A DNA stretch of 64,000 nt from Hermodice carunculata (GCA_964020975.1 OZ026623.1:75911631-75975630), one strand, 5' to 3'; shown: positions 27,227 to 39,600, counted from the first letter of the stretch. The notes: a model not told the origin generated them from the letters alone. Numbers and translations: made by a program.

Positions 27227-28005
27227 TAAACTAAGGCCATTGCACAGAGAAACAGAGCAAAATCCTCGGATATAGATCCAAAAATTCTGGATGCAATACG
27301 TGTTGTTGTAAGGGAGGAGGTTGCACAACTACAAACCGATATGGAGTCTGTTATAACTCAATTACAGTCTTTAAATGATAAGCTCAATGAACTAGAAAAG
27401 GGCATGCAAGACTGTAGCGCTAAGGTTCAAGCAGTCATTAACTCAACACTGCTCAAAGTCTCCCACAAAATGGAAGAGCTTTCCACTGCCCTCTGCATGC
27501 AAATAGTGGACAATGACATCCATAAGAGGAAGTGGTCACTGATCATAAATGGTCTTAAAGGTCCAGCTCAACAAGAAACTAGGAGAAGTTGTATAAATTT
27601 TGCCAAAACACAACTAAAGATTCATGATGTTGGCTCCACTCAACTTAAAGCATGCCATCGACTTATTCAGCAGAACGATGCTGGCGTAATCATCAGATTT
27701 GTTGAACTGGACAAACGAAATGAATGGCTGGCTGGGGACAAGCACCTACAGAACCATCCAAGCAAGATCTTTATCTCTCCCGATATGCCACCAGTTACAC
27801 GAAAACTCAAAAAGGATTTTCTGGATTATAGGCGAAATTTATCTCCTGATCAGAAGAAGAAGTTAAAGTGAGGTACCAAAAAACTTGGCCGTATGTGAAA
27901 TTGGACATCCAGGGTGAAAATCCTTACCACCCGAAAGCTACCCAGAGAGAAAAAGCCCGAGACCTAATGGAACTTGATCTTGAAGCAAGAATAGAAATGA
28001 GCTAA
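27227..28005 (+). pseudogene. L1-like LINE ORF1 protein, one frame break
   Basis: An open frame runs from about 27227 (first ATG 27341) to 27871. The N-terminal part is a coiled coil (L-Q-S-L-N-D-K-L-N-E-L-E-K). Then comes an RRM-like block with K-W-S-L-I-I-N-G-L-K-G, a C-H-R-L box and S-P-D-M-P. After a frame change near 27867 the text continues Y-Q-K-T-W-P-Y-V-K-L-D-I-Q-G, the typical C-terminal domain of transposase_22-type L1 ORF1. ORF1 proteins coat LINE RNA. No ORF2 follows, since repeat family B starts at 28329. Confidence 0.75.
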
Positions 28006-28328
28006 ATATCTTTTAACCAGGTTATGAAACCTACAAAGACACTGACAATATATTCATTAACCCCCACAAATAAAAGTGAACTCTCCATAGCGGAATTTTT
28101 CCTTTTTCTCTACCACAGGTTTTTTTGTCGCAAATATGTGTTTGCTTTTGAGCTACTTTCTTTTTGGTATTTTTTTTTATTTCAGCTTGTATGTATTTTT
28201 GCCGTTTGACAATTTTTGTATTTACGCTGAACTCACTCTCCATGTTGTCAACAAATATCTTTCATGCTGTGGTACTCCTTTCAGTATAATATAATTGAGA
28301 TTCATCCATCATAGTTGTTACATTACAT

Positions 28329-28578
28329 TGTATTTAATACAAAAAGAAACTTAACAAACCTAATTATGTAAGCCCATGTCCCGTTTGAACACTATCAAGT
28401 CCGATATTCTAAGAGCAAGGTCCTATTCCGTACCATTCACTGAAAAACTGTATTGTTCTAAATCATAATAGCAAATTAATTTATAAAACGAACAAATCAT
28501 ATTCATAAAATTTGAAATTTAGAAGAATGTTTTAGGCATTATTAGCTTTTAAAAAATCGGGTCATCAGCGGGGACCAG
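28329..28578 (+). repeat. Dispersed repeat family B, copy 1
   Basis: About 250 bp nearly identical (above 90% by eye) to 58016-58263 in the same orientation. It runs from 'tgtatttaatacaaa' to 'gggtcatcagcgggga'. No terminal inverted repeat or coding capacity is visible. It sits at the truncated edge of a LINE in both places. Confidence 0.9.
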
Positions 28579-29434
28579 TGAGAGACTTGTTTCGGTGCCA
28601 TTGATCCCCGGACAAGTCATTCTGCTAACTGGCGGCACCATGTTTGCATTTCCAATACAAACATCCCGAGCTGATGTATTACGGAATAAAGCGAATATGA
28701 TGTTCCTTTGTTAAAAGGCCTACTTAAAAACAGTAGCCCACATGACATAAATAAAATGAAACTACACCTAACACTCATGATTAGGCCTACCAAAATTGAA
28801 TGATAAAATAATAAACCACCCCACACTTACCTACAGCGCCTGGTCTTACAACAGACCCGACTAGGCCTACCTGACGGACTGATCAAGTCAAATAGATCAA
28901 ACCAGCTCTTCAGCTTCAAGTAAAACGCATATTTAACGACGTGACGTAAAAGAGTCACGCTATTAATTGCGTCACACCTGAAAACTGGTAATATCTACGT
29001 TGTTCCGTTTCAGTAATAAAAATAGGCCTATTTATTATAAACTCGCTGTATTTCACAGCCAATGCAATTATTATTGAAGGGTAGTTCTGTATTAATAACA
29101 AATCAATTACATCACATTTAATGTAAATGTTTTGAAAATTGTAGGTTTAAAGAGCGGAATGAATTTAATAAACGGGTCATCAGTGGAAAACCTTCCACTG
29201 AAATTTCCGTCATGAGGCATGTTAACTCTCAATCTCGAATCGTCTAACATGCATTACGGGTTAGGGGTGGGGTTGTGTTGGGCGGTGGGGGGTACTGTGC
29301 CTTTTGGAGCAGCTATTCATGGATTCATGTACCTTTTTCTTTCATATTTTAACTAAAACCTTACTAATTATATCTGAAATCTAAACAAATGAGCAGTTCT
29401 ATACAGATATCCAAATTGCAAAGTAAAGCTAGGA
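28579..29434. other. No gene; several AGGCCTA motifs
   Basis: There is no recognisable coding sequence. The heptamer AGGCCTA or its close variants occurs several times between 28715 and 29040, suggesting a low-copy repeat or compositional quirk. Confidence 0.4.
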
Positions 29435-29503
<69 letters not shown>

Positions 29504-29512
29504 TATAATAAT
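29435..29512. repeat. (AAT)n microsatellite
   Basis: About 25 AAT units with one interruption near the end. Confidence 0.95.
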
Positions 29513-29848
29513 ACATATGTCTGATACCCTCTGCGACTGGGACCCAGCTCGAGGCATTCTCCCAACCCAGAGGTAGTTTCTACTCCACACAGAGGAAACC
29601 AGGCATGTCGTTATTAGACCATAACTTTAAGTCATGTAGGCCTATCTCGCGTAAAAGAAACATATAGGATAAATATAACTATGTAGTATGTAAGAAACTT
29701 TTGACATTTAAATTACTTATGATGTAATAGAGAGCCAGAACGTATTAAAATTGGAGAAACTATATTTTAAAACAAATTCTGGATGTCAGCAACAAAAAGT
29801 GTTAAAATATTTTTTCAAAAACTTTGTTTCATAACCTCTTGATATGAG

Positions 29849-30241
29849 TTAATAGTAAGTAAATTTAACCCTGAAAGCAAAATCTATAAATTTATCCGAA
29901 ACACGACTGAAACGTAAAATTTTAAATAGAAAAGTATTATAATCCAATTTCACCGAGATATTACTATCTGAAAAAGGATAATTAACAACTTCAAAATTGA
30001 AATCATCTATTTTGTGATAAATTTCAGTCACAAAACTATTATCAATTATCTTAATATCTAAATCTAGAAATACATCAAAATAAGGATCGACATCATTCCT
30101 CTTTAAAGGAATTTCTTTAGGGTAAATTTTATTTGCAATTTCGAAGAAATTTTCAACGTTTGGGCAACCAATATCATCAATATATCTTGAAACGAAGGAC
30201 AACTTTTTCGCTAGGTGACAATCTGTTTTCATTAGATTCAT
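29849..30241 (-). mobile_element. Penelope-like element RT fragment
   Basis: The fragment reads R-Y-I-D-D-I, then I-Y-P-K-E-I-P-L, then F-L-D-L-D-I and D-D-F-N-F-E-V-V-N-Y-P. It corresponds to the catalytic and post-catalytic part of a Penelope-like RT and is close in kind to the element at 11.8-14.1 kb. The upstream part is absent, and the sequence switches directly to the start of a plus-strand LINE at about 30242. The element is a partial relic. Confidence 0.8.
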
Positions 30242-32056
30242 ATATCAAACAATGAGACCTGAAAACATCAATGAAGATGTGTTGAGGAATTTTGGGGGAA
30301 TCTCCACAAATTGCTTAAATGAGCTCTTTAATGACACAAATGACGTAGAAAATACTATATTTATAGCCTCTGACTCACCGTATGTTGAAACTAAATATTT
30401 AGCTGAGTATCTCAAGCCATTCAAAGACACCTTTTCTGTACTATATCTAAATATTCAAAGTTTGAATGCAAATTTGATAAGTTCCACATACTGATAAATG
30501 ATCTGGCAAAAATGACCTTGAATTTTATGCTATTTGTCTACAAGAAACATGGCTAAATGGAGACTCACCCAAGTTTCATTTTTTAACCTGAATAATTATG
30601 ATATGATTACTCTTGGAGCTACTTGTAGTTCTCATGGTGGTATATTTATATACTTGCATAAAAGTTGGATTTGTTCACTTAGAATTTTTTATATTAAAAA
30701 CAAAGTTTGGGAAGGACTTTTGGTGATGTATATATGGATGATGCAGAGAAAAGGATAACACTATGTAATACTTATAGACCACCTAGAGACAGAAATGAGG
30801 ATATTGCCAGGTTTACAACTTAACTTAGCCCAATAATTGAAACTTTATCACTTGAATCATCCAAAGTAATCATTGTTGAAGCTTTTAATTTGGACTTGTT
30901 AAAGATAAATACCAGACAAAAATATGCTGAATATTTAGATATCATGTTATGTAACAGTTTCTATCATAAAAATTACTTTGCCAGCCAGACTTACAGAAAG
31001 AACTGCAACCCTCGTAGATCAAGTTTTCTTCAAATTGTCACGTTCGGTTCGTTCATGTGTTTCTGGGATTTTACTTTCGGACCCATCAGATCACTTACCT
31101 TTTTGTGCTTACATTGACTAAAAGCTGAAAGCTCAAATGCCCCCCCCCCCCAAATTTGTTAATATTGAAAGTAAAGACCCCCATGCCATACAACGTTTTT
31201 ACGATGAAATTAACAATACCAATATTATAGCTAATGTAAATACTGACATATATTGTAACCCTAATAAAAATTATGACAAGTAAGAGGAAATTCTTGTTAA
31301 TGCCTAAAACAAACATCTTCCAATTAAAACTGTTAAATTTGATAAATACAAACATTAGCATTCTTCATGGATTTCCAATGGTATTTTGAAGCCAATCAAA
31401 TATTGTGATGGCTTTCATAAAAAAATGAAAAGTACTTCTCGAATTGATCCCCAATATAATATCCTGAAACAAAATTTGAAAACTTATATTTTTATATTAA
31501 ATAGAAATATATATGAACTGAAACAAAGATAATATCATTCTGAGTCTGAAAAATATAAACACAAAACTAAAAAAACCTGGGATACTATAAAAGTTATTCT
31601 ATACAGTAACAAAAATAAAAAAGTCCTATTTTTTTAAATCAACGATAACAAAACTATATATAAAGAAATAATTGCAAACAGATTCAATCGTTTTTCATCA
31701 CATATTGGCCCTTAGCTTGCAGCCAAAGTAAATGTTAAGGATGGACCATATTTCACACCATATCTAAAAACACGAATTGAACATATTATTTCTTTCTCGC
31801 CTCTGGACTCATCATGCATTGCTAGCACAATTCAAAATTTGAAACCTAAGCCCAGTACAGGACATGTTAATTTATCCATGAAATTATTGAAAGGTTTCGA
31901 CCTATTTATTACTGCACCACTAACTTTGATTATTAATCACTCCTTGGTAACTGGCATTTTCCTGATAAATTACAAATTGCGAAAGTAATACCTTTATTTG
32001 AAAAAGACGACGAGACCATTATTGAAAACTATTGCCCAAAAAAAATTTTTGACAAA

Positions 32057-32548
32057 GTGCTATACAATCAACAAAATGAATATTTAATGTCAAAAATAGA
32101 ATTTTACAAAAGTCAACATGGATTTAAAAAGTTGCACTCCACTGAAACCACTGCCTTAAAGTTCACAGATCGAATTATGAAAATTCTTGATCATGAAAAG
32201 GAACCCATAGCTATTTATCTAGACCTAAGCAAAGCTTTTAATCCCTTGGACCATAAAATTTGTCTGTATAAACTTCAGTATAATGGCATAGCAGGTGTGG
32301 AATTGGAATGGTTTAAAGGCTACCTATCTGGTAGTAAACAGTATCTTCATTTTGATGGTTTATGTTCAAATACTTTACCTGTATCCACAGGGTCACCCCA
32401 AGGGTCCATTCTTGGCCCGCTCCTGTTCATCATTTATACAAATGACATGTACTTAGCTTCAACTCAGTTTGGATCCATCTTATATGCAGATAACATAACT
32501 TTGATAGATTCTGGATGTTTTCTAATGCTATGTCTGACACTCAAGTGA
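32057..32548 (+). pseudogene. LINE reverse transcriptase domain, active site altered
   Basis: This 163-codon frame contains Y-L-D-L-S-K-A-F-N-P-L-D-H (motif A), S-P-Q-G-S-I-L-G-P-L-L-F-I-I-Y (motif B) and L-Y-A-D-N-I-T-L-I (motif C). The usual Y-A-D-D box reads Y-A-D-N, so a metal-binding Asp is lost. RT motifs A and B are otherwise well preserved. It is part of the CR1/L2-group LINE. Confidence 0.9.
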
Positions 32549-32805
32549 ATGTGTCAAGTTCCACTAATATGGAATAAGGAAATGTTTATAGCCGACTGGT
32601 TGCTAATGAATTATCATTGGATACTACAAAAGCTAAGTGTATGTTATTTCATTTCCCACAGAAAAAGTTAAATTTTGCGCTAGACTTAAAAATTGATGGT
32701 GTTGCGATTTCCACAGTTGAGGATTTTTATTTCCTTGGCTTATATACACATGAAAATTGGAATTTGAATTCCCATTTATTCAAAATTGGCAACAAACTTT
32801 CTTAA

Positions 32806-33297
32806 GTGGTTGGAATTTTCAGAAAACTTGGAAAGTCCACAAGAACTTTACTTTTTATGTACAATTCCCCATTCCCATCACATCTAAATCATTGTATTCT
32901 TGTATGGGGTTATTCGTTTGATCGAATTTTTAGGTTGCAAAAGAAAGCGATACGTCTCATTTTTATTCCTGGGTATAAACCCCATATAGATCCCATATTT
33001 AAGCAGCTGAATGTTTTAAAAGTACATGATATTCTACGGTTAAGGGCACTCAAGTTTTATTACCGATCCACTGAATGTGCAGTTCCTAGTTATTTTGAAA
33101 ATATGTTTGAATATACTCTTGTATCACACCCTCATTTCACATGTCTAGAGGAAGACCTATTATCCCCGCCCCCTAAAAAAGCAACATTGAAATATTGTAT
33201 TCGCTGCTACATTCCTCATTTACTCAAAAAAATATTCCTCTTTGCGCTAATGATAAAATTCCAACACATTCATACCTTGGCTTTTCAAATACAGTAA
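32806..33297 (+). pseudogene. LINE ORF2 C-terminal region
   Basis: It begins with a thumb block: R-L-Q-K-K-A-I-R-L-I, then H-I-D-P-I-F-K-Q-L-N-V-L-K. It then continues to C-V-P-Y-F-like text typical of the CR1/L2 group. It is the direct continuation of the RT upstream but lies in a different frame. Confidence 0.8.
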
Positions 33298-33650
33298 TTC
33301 ATATTTTGTGAACAAATATCAATGCGAGTGTACCATACCTAACTGTTTTGTATGCAACAATCATGAAGCTATTGTTCCAATGGAAATAAGTTAATCTCTC
33401 AGTATTGTATTTTTTATTCTCAGCATTAGTATTTTGGATCCGCAATGGGGATGTTGTAAAAAAGTCATATCTCCTTTGTAGATGGCCTCAGCGAGAGCGG
33501 ATAAAATATCCGTAGCTGAGGTCTCCTGACACATTTTTTCTGCTAAAATTGGTTCAAAACAATGTCATCTTATCTATTTTGCTGCATATATTATTGTACA
33601 ATTTGCTATCTATATGTCAAATAAAATTATTCTGATTCTGATTCTGAGGA

Positions 33651-34631
33651 AGCCGGATAGTTTACCTTGGCTAAACGTAGGGAAACACTCACATCACCTT
33701 TAACGTAATCTGTTTAAATGCATTCACTTCTGACCCTACGTGTTCCACCATTTACAGTACACCTACTTCAGGTACTTATGTTACACTTCAGTTACCCCTC
33801 AGTGGTTTGATTTTCCTCATTTTTGTGTTCCGACTACCCTTTAAAATACCTCAATTTTTCCCTGCACAGAGAGGCTTTGGAAACAACTTCATCTTCATTC
33901 TCAGGATTTTGCTTCAATTAATTTAAGTCAATCACAAACATTCCAACAAGTTTTTTTTACCAATAAATTGAAATTTTTAACATCACCAAAGATTTCTATT
34001 AGATCAGTGCACGTCTCCGTCACAATACAAGTCCACTAAAGTATCATTTGTTCAAGTTGGTATCCTGTGTACTCTTGTGACTCACTTAGACAAGATTTGG
34101 CATCACTTTCTTTTTTTATCTACATCTCTTATGTTGCCCCACTGTCAGTAAATCGAATCTTAATTTCCCGTCTTACTCAATTTGCATTACAAACAGTACA
34201 GTATGGCTGTTAATGGAACAGCTGGCAACTGATTATAGAAATTGCATTCAAAATTCCTGCTTTAATATATTTAAACTTATTTTTTCCAGCTGGTTTAAAT
34301 CTTCACTCAGGAGGAAAACAAGTCGCCCCACTCTTAACCGTAAAACTAACTATCTGCCCCTCTTGTGTGTACCTGTGTTTCTGGTATTGTCCTGCGTTAC
34401 TTCTTTTTCTATTTTAGCTTTGTTGACATTATTGAGTTTAAATTTCCAAAGACGGTAATTGTTTTCAAAAAAAGTATAAAGCTACACAAAGGTAAATTTA
34501 ATGAAAATTGCCGACATAGACTACATGCTTAGAGAAATACATTAAAATCCTGCCCATAACGGATCAAGAAACAAAATTAATGTGATTGTCAATGTCCCCT
34601 CCCGAAAGCCAGCTGAATAAAGACAATGCTA
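33651..34631. other. No recognised gene
   Basis: AT-rich sequence between the LINE 3' end and the lectin/CUB exon. I looked here for the missing second half of the lectin domain and found no supportable exon. Confidence 0.4.
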
Positions 34632-34688
34632 TTAACACTTCAGCGCAAGGTGCACATCAAAATAGATCATTATAGGAAACAGATTTAC

Positions 34689-37667
34689 CCTATTGAGTCT
34701 GAGGCCAATGAATATAACAGAGGTAAAAATACCACAGAAATGCTCGTTTAGGATTTCAAATATTTCAGCTTTTGTATTTATAACTAGCAAATGTTGGTCT
34801 CTCTTTTTGCAAAAAATGTGTGCATCAGTCCAGCTAAAGCTATATTGGATCATCGATATCTCGTTATATGGGGTATATGGATGACACCATTTTCTCATGT
34901 TCATATCGTAACAAAGAGAATAGAATCGAAAATTATCATGCTTAGAACATATTTGTCTAGGTCTGAACTTATATAGAGTCACAGTAACGTGACAATCAGA
35001 GCTGATGCTTGATTTTTTTCTCTCAATGATCACTTTCAATTTTGAAATTTGTCGCAAATAATAAAAGTCCAGCAAGAAAAATGGGAATTTGAATGTAGTT
35101 AAATTTATGCAGCACCACGTCCATTTGTTTCGAAACGTCGATTGATCCTTTGAGACATTTGTATAGGCTAATTGTAAGCTGTAGGTGTATTTGCAATTTT
35201 GATTGATCAGAAGGTATTTAACCTGTACCTTGTATGGTACAGATGTGGAGACAAAATTATCATCTTTTGATATTTGAAGGAACAGCTGAAAACGTTTATA
35301 CATTTTAATCTTTAGGCAGTGTAGATATTCCATAGTCACCCGGAGTAAACAGACACCTGAGGCAGAACGAAACTCACAAGCTATTTGTGAGATTTTAATA
35401 AAAAATCCCAGATATGATCTAGGTCTAAATATTGAAAATCTTAGTTTATTTGTTAAATGTAACTTGTTTGAAAAATATGTGGGGCGACCCTTGTCCAGAA
35501 TCGCTTTCAAGTGATGAATGGGTGGTATCACATATATTGAGATCTTATTATTGACGTTTGCTTTATTAATATATAAGGTTATCGTTTGCCGTATTCCTCG
35601 CACTTTTTCGAACTTGGACAGGGCTGAAGCAACAAAACATTTTGTTCCCCTTTTCAGTGAAACTTTTACAGTGGACTCTTTATGAAATCTTGTTGTGAAA
35701 CCTGAATAGTTTGCTGTATTCAAAAGCAACGAGAAGACTGCCGGTAGACCTTTACATTGTGTATTTACTATTGTAAAACCGATTTCAAGATTAAATTTTA
35801 CTTCATACGAGTGGTAGAATATTGTAAGAACTTTTCCAGAGGACACATGAGGAAAACCTTGAGACAGATTGAATAAAGACGGGGACCTATCACAAAAAGG
35901 TCCAACTCTTGTTGAGGTGAACATGTTATCGCCATCCAGAAACACCATCCCCCCGTGCATGCATCGCCCAATTGTTGGTCCTGCCCAGGTGAGGTTATAC
36001 AGCTTAAACGAAACACGTTCCTGGCTGAGGAATTTCACCAAGAATATCGAGCAGTAGTGCGTGCATCCTTTTCCACAATTCACTCCATGAATTCTGTTGT
36101 ATTTAATACCTGATCTCAATAAATATATTTGGAAATTACACTGGTAATGCAAAGCTGTAAACATAATCAATTTAATCAAAAAATACTGAATGGGCAAGTT
36201 AAAACATGCACAAAAGCATAAAACATGCCCGGTAGATTCCAATAAAATATTCTTTCTGTTTATTCGTGTTGCTGGTAGAACACATTTCCTCAACTTTTTT
36301 CCATGTTCACACATTCCATCATTTATTACAAGGATAAGTGCAGTTTGTGTGACAATACGCTTTATAAGACAGACAATTTTCATCATTTCAAGGCCCCGAA
36401 AGGTCCACCGAAAACTGTTATACATCACATCATTTTGTAAGTACGAAAAATGCCAACTGCGACTGTATTCGATTCTCTCTTTTATACCTTTTAACATGCG
36501 GTGTTCCCTTGCAATATGTCTGCAGAAATAAGAAACAAATTCTACCACGAAAGAAACATTACCATGGAATGTATTGAGAACGTAAAAGAAAATCTTGTTG
36601 GTGCGAGATTTCCAGGTCAACATTTTCCAATTTCCACAGTATTTATCCTTCAAAAGATTATTGCCGTCAACCTCCTCGACTAACAAAACATATATTAAAT
36701 ATCCTTCTGAAAAATATTTAAACACATGTGGCATATTCAGTGATAAAAATGTCAAACAGATTTGAGAACTAATATAATCTGCTATAATCAGCCAGTGATA
36801 GTAGTGATGTATGTTCAAATAAGCGTATTGCCAGCCGTCTGAAAACACATTCCTGCACGGCACACTAAATGCATGTGATCGGCCGCATTCCCATGCCAAG
36901 AGACCACTGCTGACACATGCAAATTCCTTTGGGTTTGTCTTCCACAATGTTCTGATATTTGAGCACAATGTGGAATGGAAATTGAAGCAGACAAATATGG
37001 CCATAAATGTGCCTGTGTATGTAGGCCTAACATGTACCGAAATGCATCTTTTCGAGATAGAATTTGAATAATTCCATGTCAGATTATTTATTGGCATAGT
37101 GTTTGTTTTAACTGGGATAGTTTGAACTAAGACAAAGACGTCGTTACTCCACTCCAGACCTACAACATTACTTAGGGAGAAGACTGTTATGGTGAACGAA
37201 TTGGGCCTTTGCAACACTGTTAGTTCCTGGTTGCTACAATCATGAAAAATTCTATATCTCGTACAAGGGTTTAAGGTTATTGTCAGGTTCCATATCATGG
37301 ACGTATGTGCTTTAAAGCAAGCAAATGTTGCACAATCAAATGGGTGGCAACAAGTGAATTTCCTGACTCGTTCACCGCATATTAAATTCAATATTACAAA
37401 AGGTCTTGTAACAATTATCTTGTGACCGTGTTTCCTAAGTTCTGGGATTTGATATGTGACAGCTTGTGACACTGAGGCTTCAGCGGTTTTCATAAGCTCA
37501 ATGTATCTTTGCCATTGTGTTGTATTTACTATCGTATTAAACGTATACAAGTTAAGGAAATTTTGGAGTTTAGTGTGTAGTCTGTTCGTGTACACATATA
37601 GTGCACTAATATATATACTTGAACTCAGGAGGCCTGCAGAATATATCAAAAGCTGTCCTGAATTCAT
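34689..37667 (-). CDS. Large extracellular protein exon: signal, CUB-like, C-type lectin half-domain
   Basis: An uninterrupted minus-strand frame runs from a stop at 37748. Its first ATG is at 37667 and opens M-N-S-G-Q-L-L-I-Y-S-A-G-L-L, a signal-peptide-like start. About 993 codons follow, rich in Cys and N-x-T/S sites. One CUB-like block (about 35770-36010) has N-L-T-W, C-M-H-G-G-M-V-F, G-P-F-C and L-T-I-F-Y-H-S-Y, then V-N-T-Q-C-K-G. The last 90 residues are the first half of a C-type lectin domain: F-S-W-T-D-A-H-I-F-C, L-L-V-I-N-T-K-A-E and V-I-F-I-G-L-R. They end exactly at a donor GTAAAT (34688), phase 0. Downstream exons are not found. Likely a secreted or membrane receptor; the family is unknown. 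Confidence 0.65.
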
Positions 37668-37748
37668 TATCCTTATTAATTGCGATGAATGTACAGTAAC
37701 AAACTGTTTCGATGGTAAGCTGTCGTTGTACCCAGCTGGTTTCAATTA

Positions 37749-38969
37749 TCTCGATACTGTCGACGCCAATGCAAATTTCCAACTGCTGATTCTTTAGTCA
37801 TAGTAATTTATTGCATTTAATCTTGTTTTAATGCCCATTTTAACTCCCAAAGCTAAAATAGTATTGTCCTGTCTATACCCCAGTTTCTGCAACACAGCAA
37901 AATTTAATATATCAGACAAAATAAACCACCAAACTAACTTTACCAGACGATAAAAATCACACTTCAGATATGCTATTTGACATACGTTTCTCGTTGGCAA
38001 TTAGTATAAGACCAAAAACAAGCAAAACGCAAGACTTAAATGATAGGACATATTTTCTTATGAACTAGAGTCGAGAGTTGCATTTAATGTGCACCAAGCA
38101 TTGATGTCAGGAGCGGCTTTCAGTTTAGTGTTAAGCAAAAAAAATAACGCAAGAAATGAGGAAGTATATGGGTCGACATGACAGAAGACTGACATAGAGA
38201 GACCCTGTGCTATATATTTTAGCTCACAGCAGTATACAAGATGCTGATACTAGTCATTTAGTTCCCGCAGCCTGCTGGGTGCACTGGCTGCACTCATATG
38301 ACCACCAGATGGTGGTTGCTAGGCAACGAGTCTGGCGTCTGTGGTGATACCCAGCCATTTTTGCAGTAAAGCCGAGTGTATATTGGATAACATTTTATCC
38401 CTTAACCCCCTGCAACCTATATATGGATGACCCATGCATATCAAATATCAACTGTAACACTTCTAGCCTCATGCTGTAGGTTTATTTCAGCGATTGGAGT
38501 TTACAATGTTTGAACTTTAGTCAGTGAAAGTCGTTGCCAGGGTCACTTTTGCTTTTGGTGAAGTATTAATTATATGGGGACTTTTGATTGCCAATTAGAC
38601 AAAGGAAACAAAATGGAAAAGGGAGTGATACCACAAGAAAGCAGTCACTGTGAGCATACTTGTGCAGTTGAACTTTCCTCAGGCTCATTTTGTTAGTGGG
38701 CAGTACAACAGGGTAAATCTGACATCATTATACAGCATCAAGCCCAGGAGAGCGTGTGGACTGTATAAATCCCAGGTGACTGCGTGATAAGGAGATGCCA
38801 CTTACACGCTAATTAGTCAAGCCAGTTATACGGCAATTAAAGTGACATTATCAGTACACTAAAAAACCATAACCCTAATGATTATAGCCATAAACACCTG
38901 ATTATATAGCCATGAACAAGATGGTTGTGGACTCTACCTCAATGTATATATACCTAGGCCCACGGATAT
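37749..38969. other. Upstream of lectin/CUB exon; no recognised gene
   Basis: This is the expected promoter or upstream-intron side of the minus-strand lectin/CUB exon. No clear TATA box or upstream exon is seen. It holds the CTCF/X-box-like site listed separately. Confidence 0.35.
38302..38327. promoter_or_regulatory. CTCF-like plus RFX X-box-like palindromes
   Basis: A 14-bp perfect palindrome CCACCAGATGGTGG (38302-38315) contains a CTCF-core-like sequence and a CAGATG E-box. It overlaps by one base a 13-bp palindrome GTTGCTAGGCAAC (38315-38327) that matches RFX X-box half-sites. Seen directly as sequence; function is inference only. It lies 0.6 kb upstream of the lectin/CUB exon. Confidence 0.25.
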
Positions 38970-39600
38970 GTGTGCAAAATATTTTGTCAACCTGGTATAA
39001 CAGAAAATATAATGTCTGCAAATTGTCCTGGTAGCTTAGAATACCATTCACAATGTCTGACAAATATGTGTAGAATATGTTGCAACAGGGCACAGAACAA
39101 TAGAGAGAAGCACAAACCCCAAAAGAAATGTTTAAAGTATGCAGAATGTATCTTGGAGTTTTATGGTGTAGATGTGACTACTGATGACTCTGCTGCTCAC
39201 CCTGTCACATTATGTGAGAATGCTACCGAAAAATGCTAAATGCAAAGCGCGCAGGTGGGGGAAAGTATCAAAATGAAAAGCATGAGGTTGCTAAAGCCTG
39301 TAGCATATTGATAAAGCATAGAAGAAGATTGAATGCTGAAGAGACGCTTAACTGCCCTGTTTGTGCACTGTACTCTAAACAAGGTTTGGCTTCCGGACAA
39401 ACAAGATCAAGACAGGACGACCACAGGAAATACCTTAAAACCTTAAGTTTGACAAAAAAAAGCAACAAATGTTTTTTGTCAGCTTTTCAAAGAGGATGTG
39501 AATGATATGAAAGTGACAGATGTTGAAATTATGATCCTAAACCAGGCTCAAAAGGACACAGGCGCTTGTAACGTTCAGTCAGTCAAGCTTCCGTGCTAAT
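38970..39600 (+). pseudogene. Broken zinc-finger gene resembling RAG1 N-terminal-like proteins
   Basis: The frame at 38970-39239 (likely ATG 39012) reads P-G-S-L-E-Y-H, then M-C-R-I-C-C-N-R-A-Q, then H-P-V-T-L-C-E-N. A second frame (39233-39505) starts at M-L-N-A-K-R and contains N-C-P-V-C-A-L-Y. Reading across the join suggests a lost base in what was a C-x2-C finger followed by Y-R-K-M. The spacing of C-x2-C pairs around a central H-P resembles the zinc-binding region of RAG1 N-terminal-like proteins found in invertebrates and in N-RAG transposons. The family assignment is from memory and uncertain. No core recombinase is seen. Confidence 0.45.

Larger units (their letters stand above)
30242..33650 (+). 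mobile_element. Near-complete but dead CR1/L2-group LINE
   Basis: Order along the element: the N-terminal start with Y-L-N-I-Q-S-L-N-A-N near 30450, endonuclease fragments (Q-E-T-W-L-N-G-D near 30545), the linker, RT (32057-32548) and the C-terminal thumb and tail (32806-33297). It ends with an ATTCTGATTCTGATTC-type tandem at about 33620-33650, as in L2/CR1-group 3' ends. Several stops and frame changes make it inactive. There is no separate ORF1. It abuts a Penelope-like fragment at its 5' edge. Confidence 0.85.

Noticed and set aside
34560-34614. Possible second lectin exon just after the donor, with an acceptor-like TTATTCAG and text starting W-L-S-G-G-D-I-D
   Set aside because: The W-L-S-G frame does not match the phase-0 donor at 34688, the implied intron would be only about 75 bp, and the frame closes after 15 residues without a donor.
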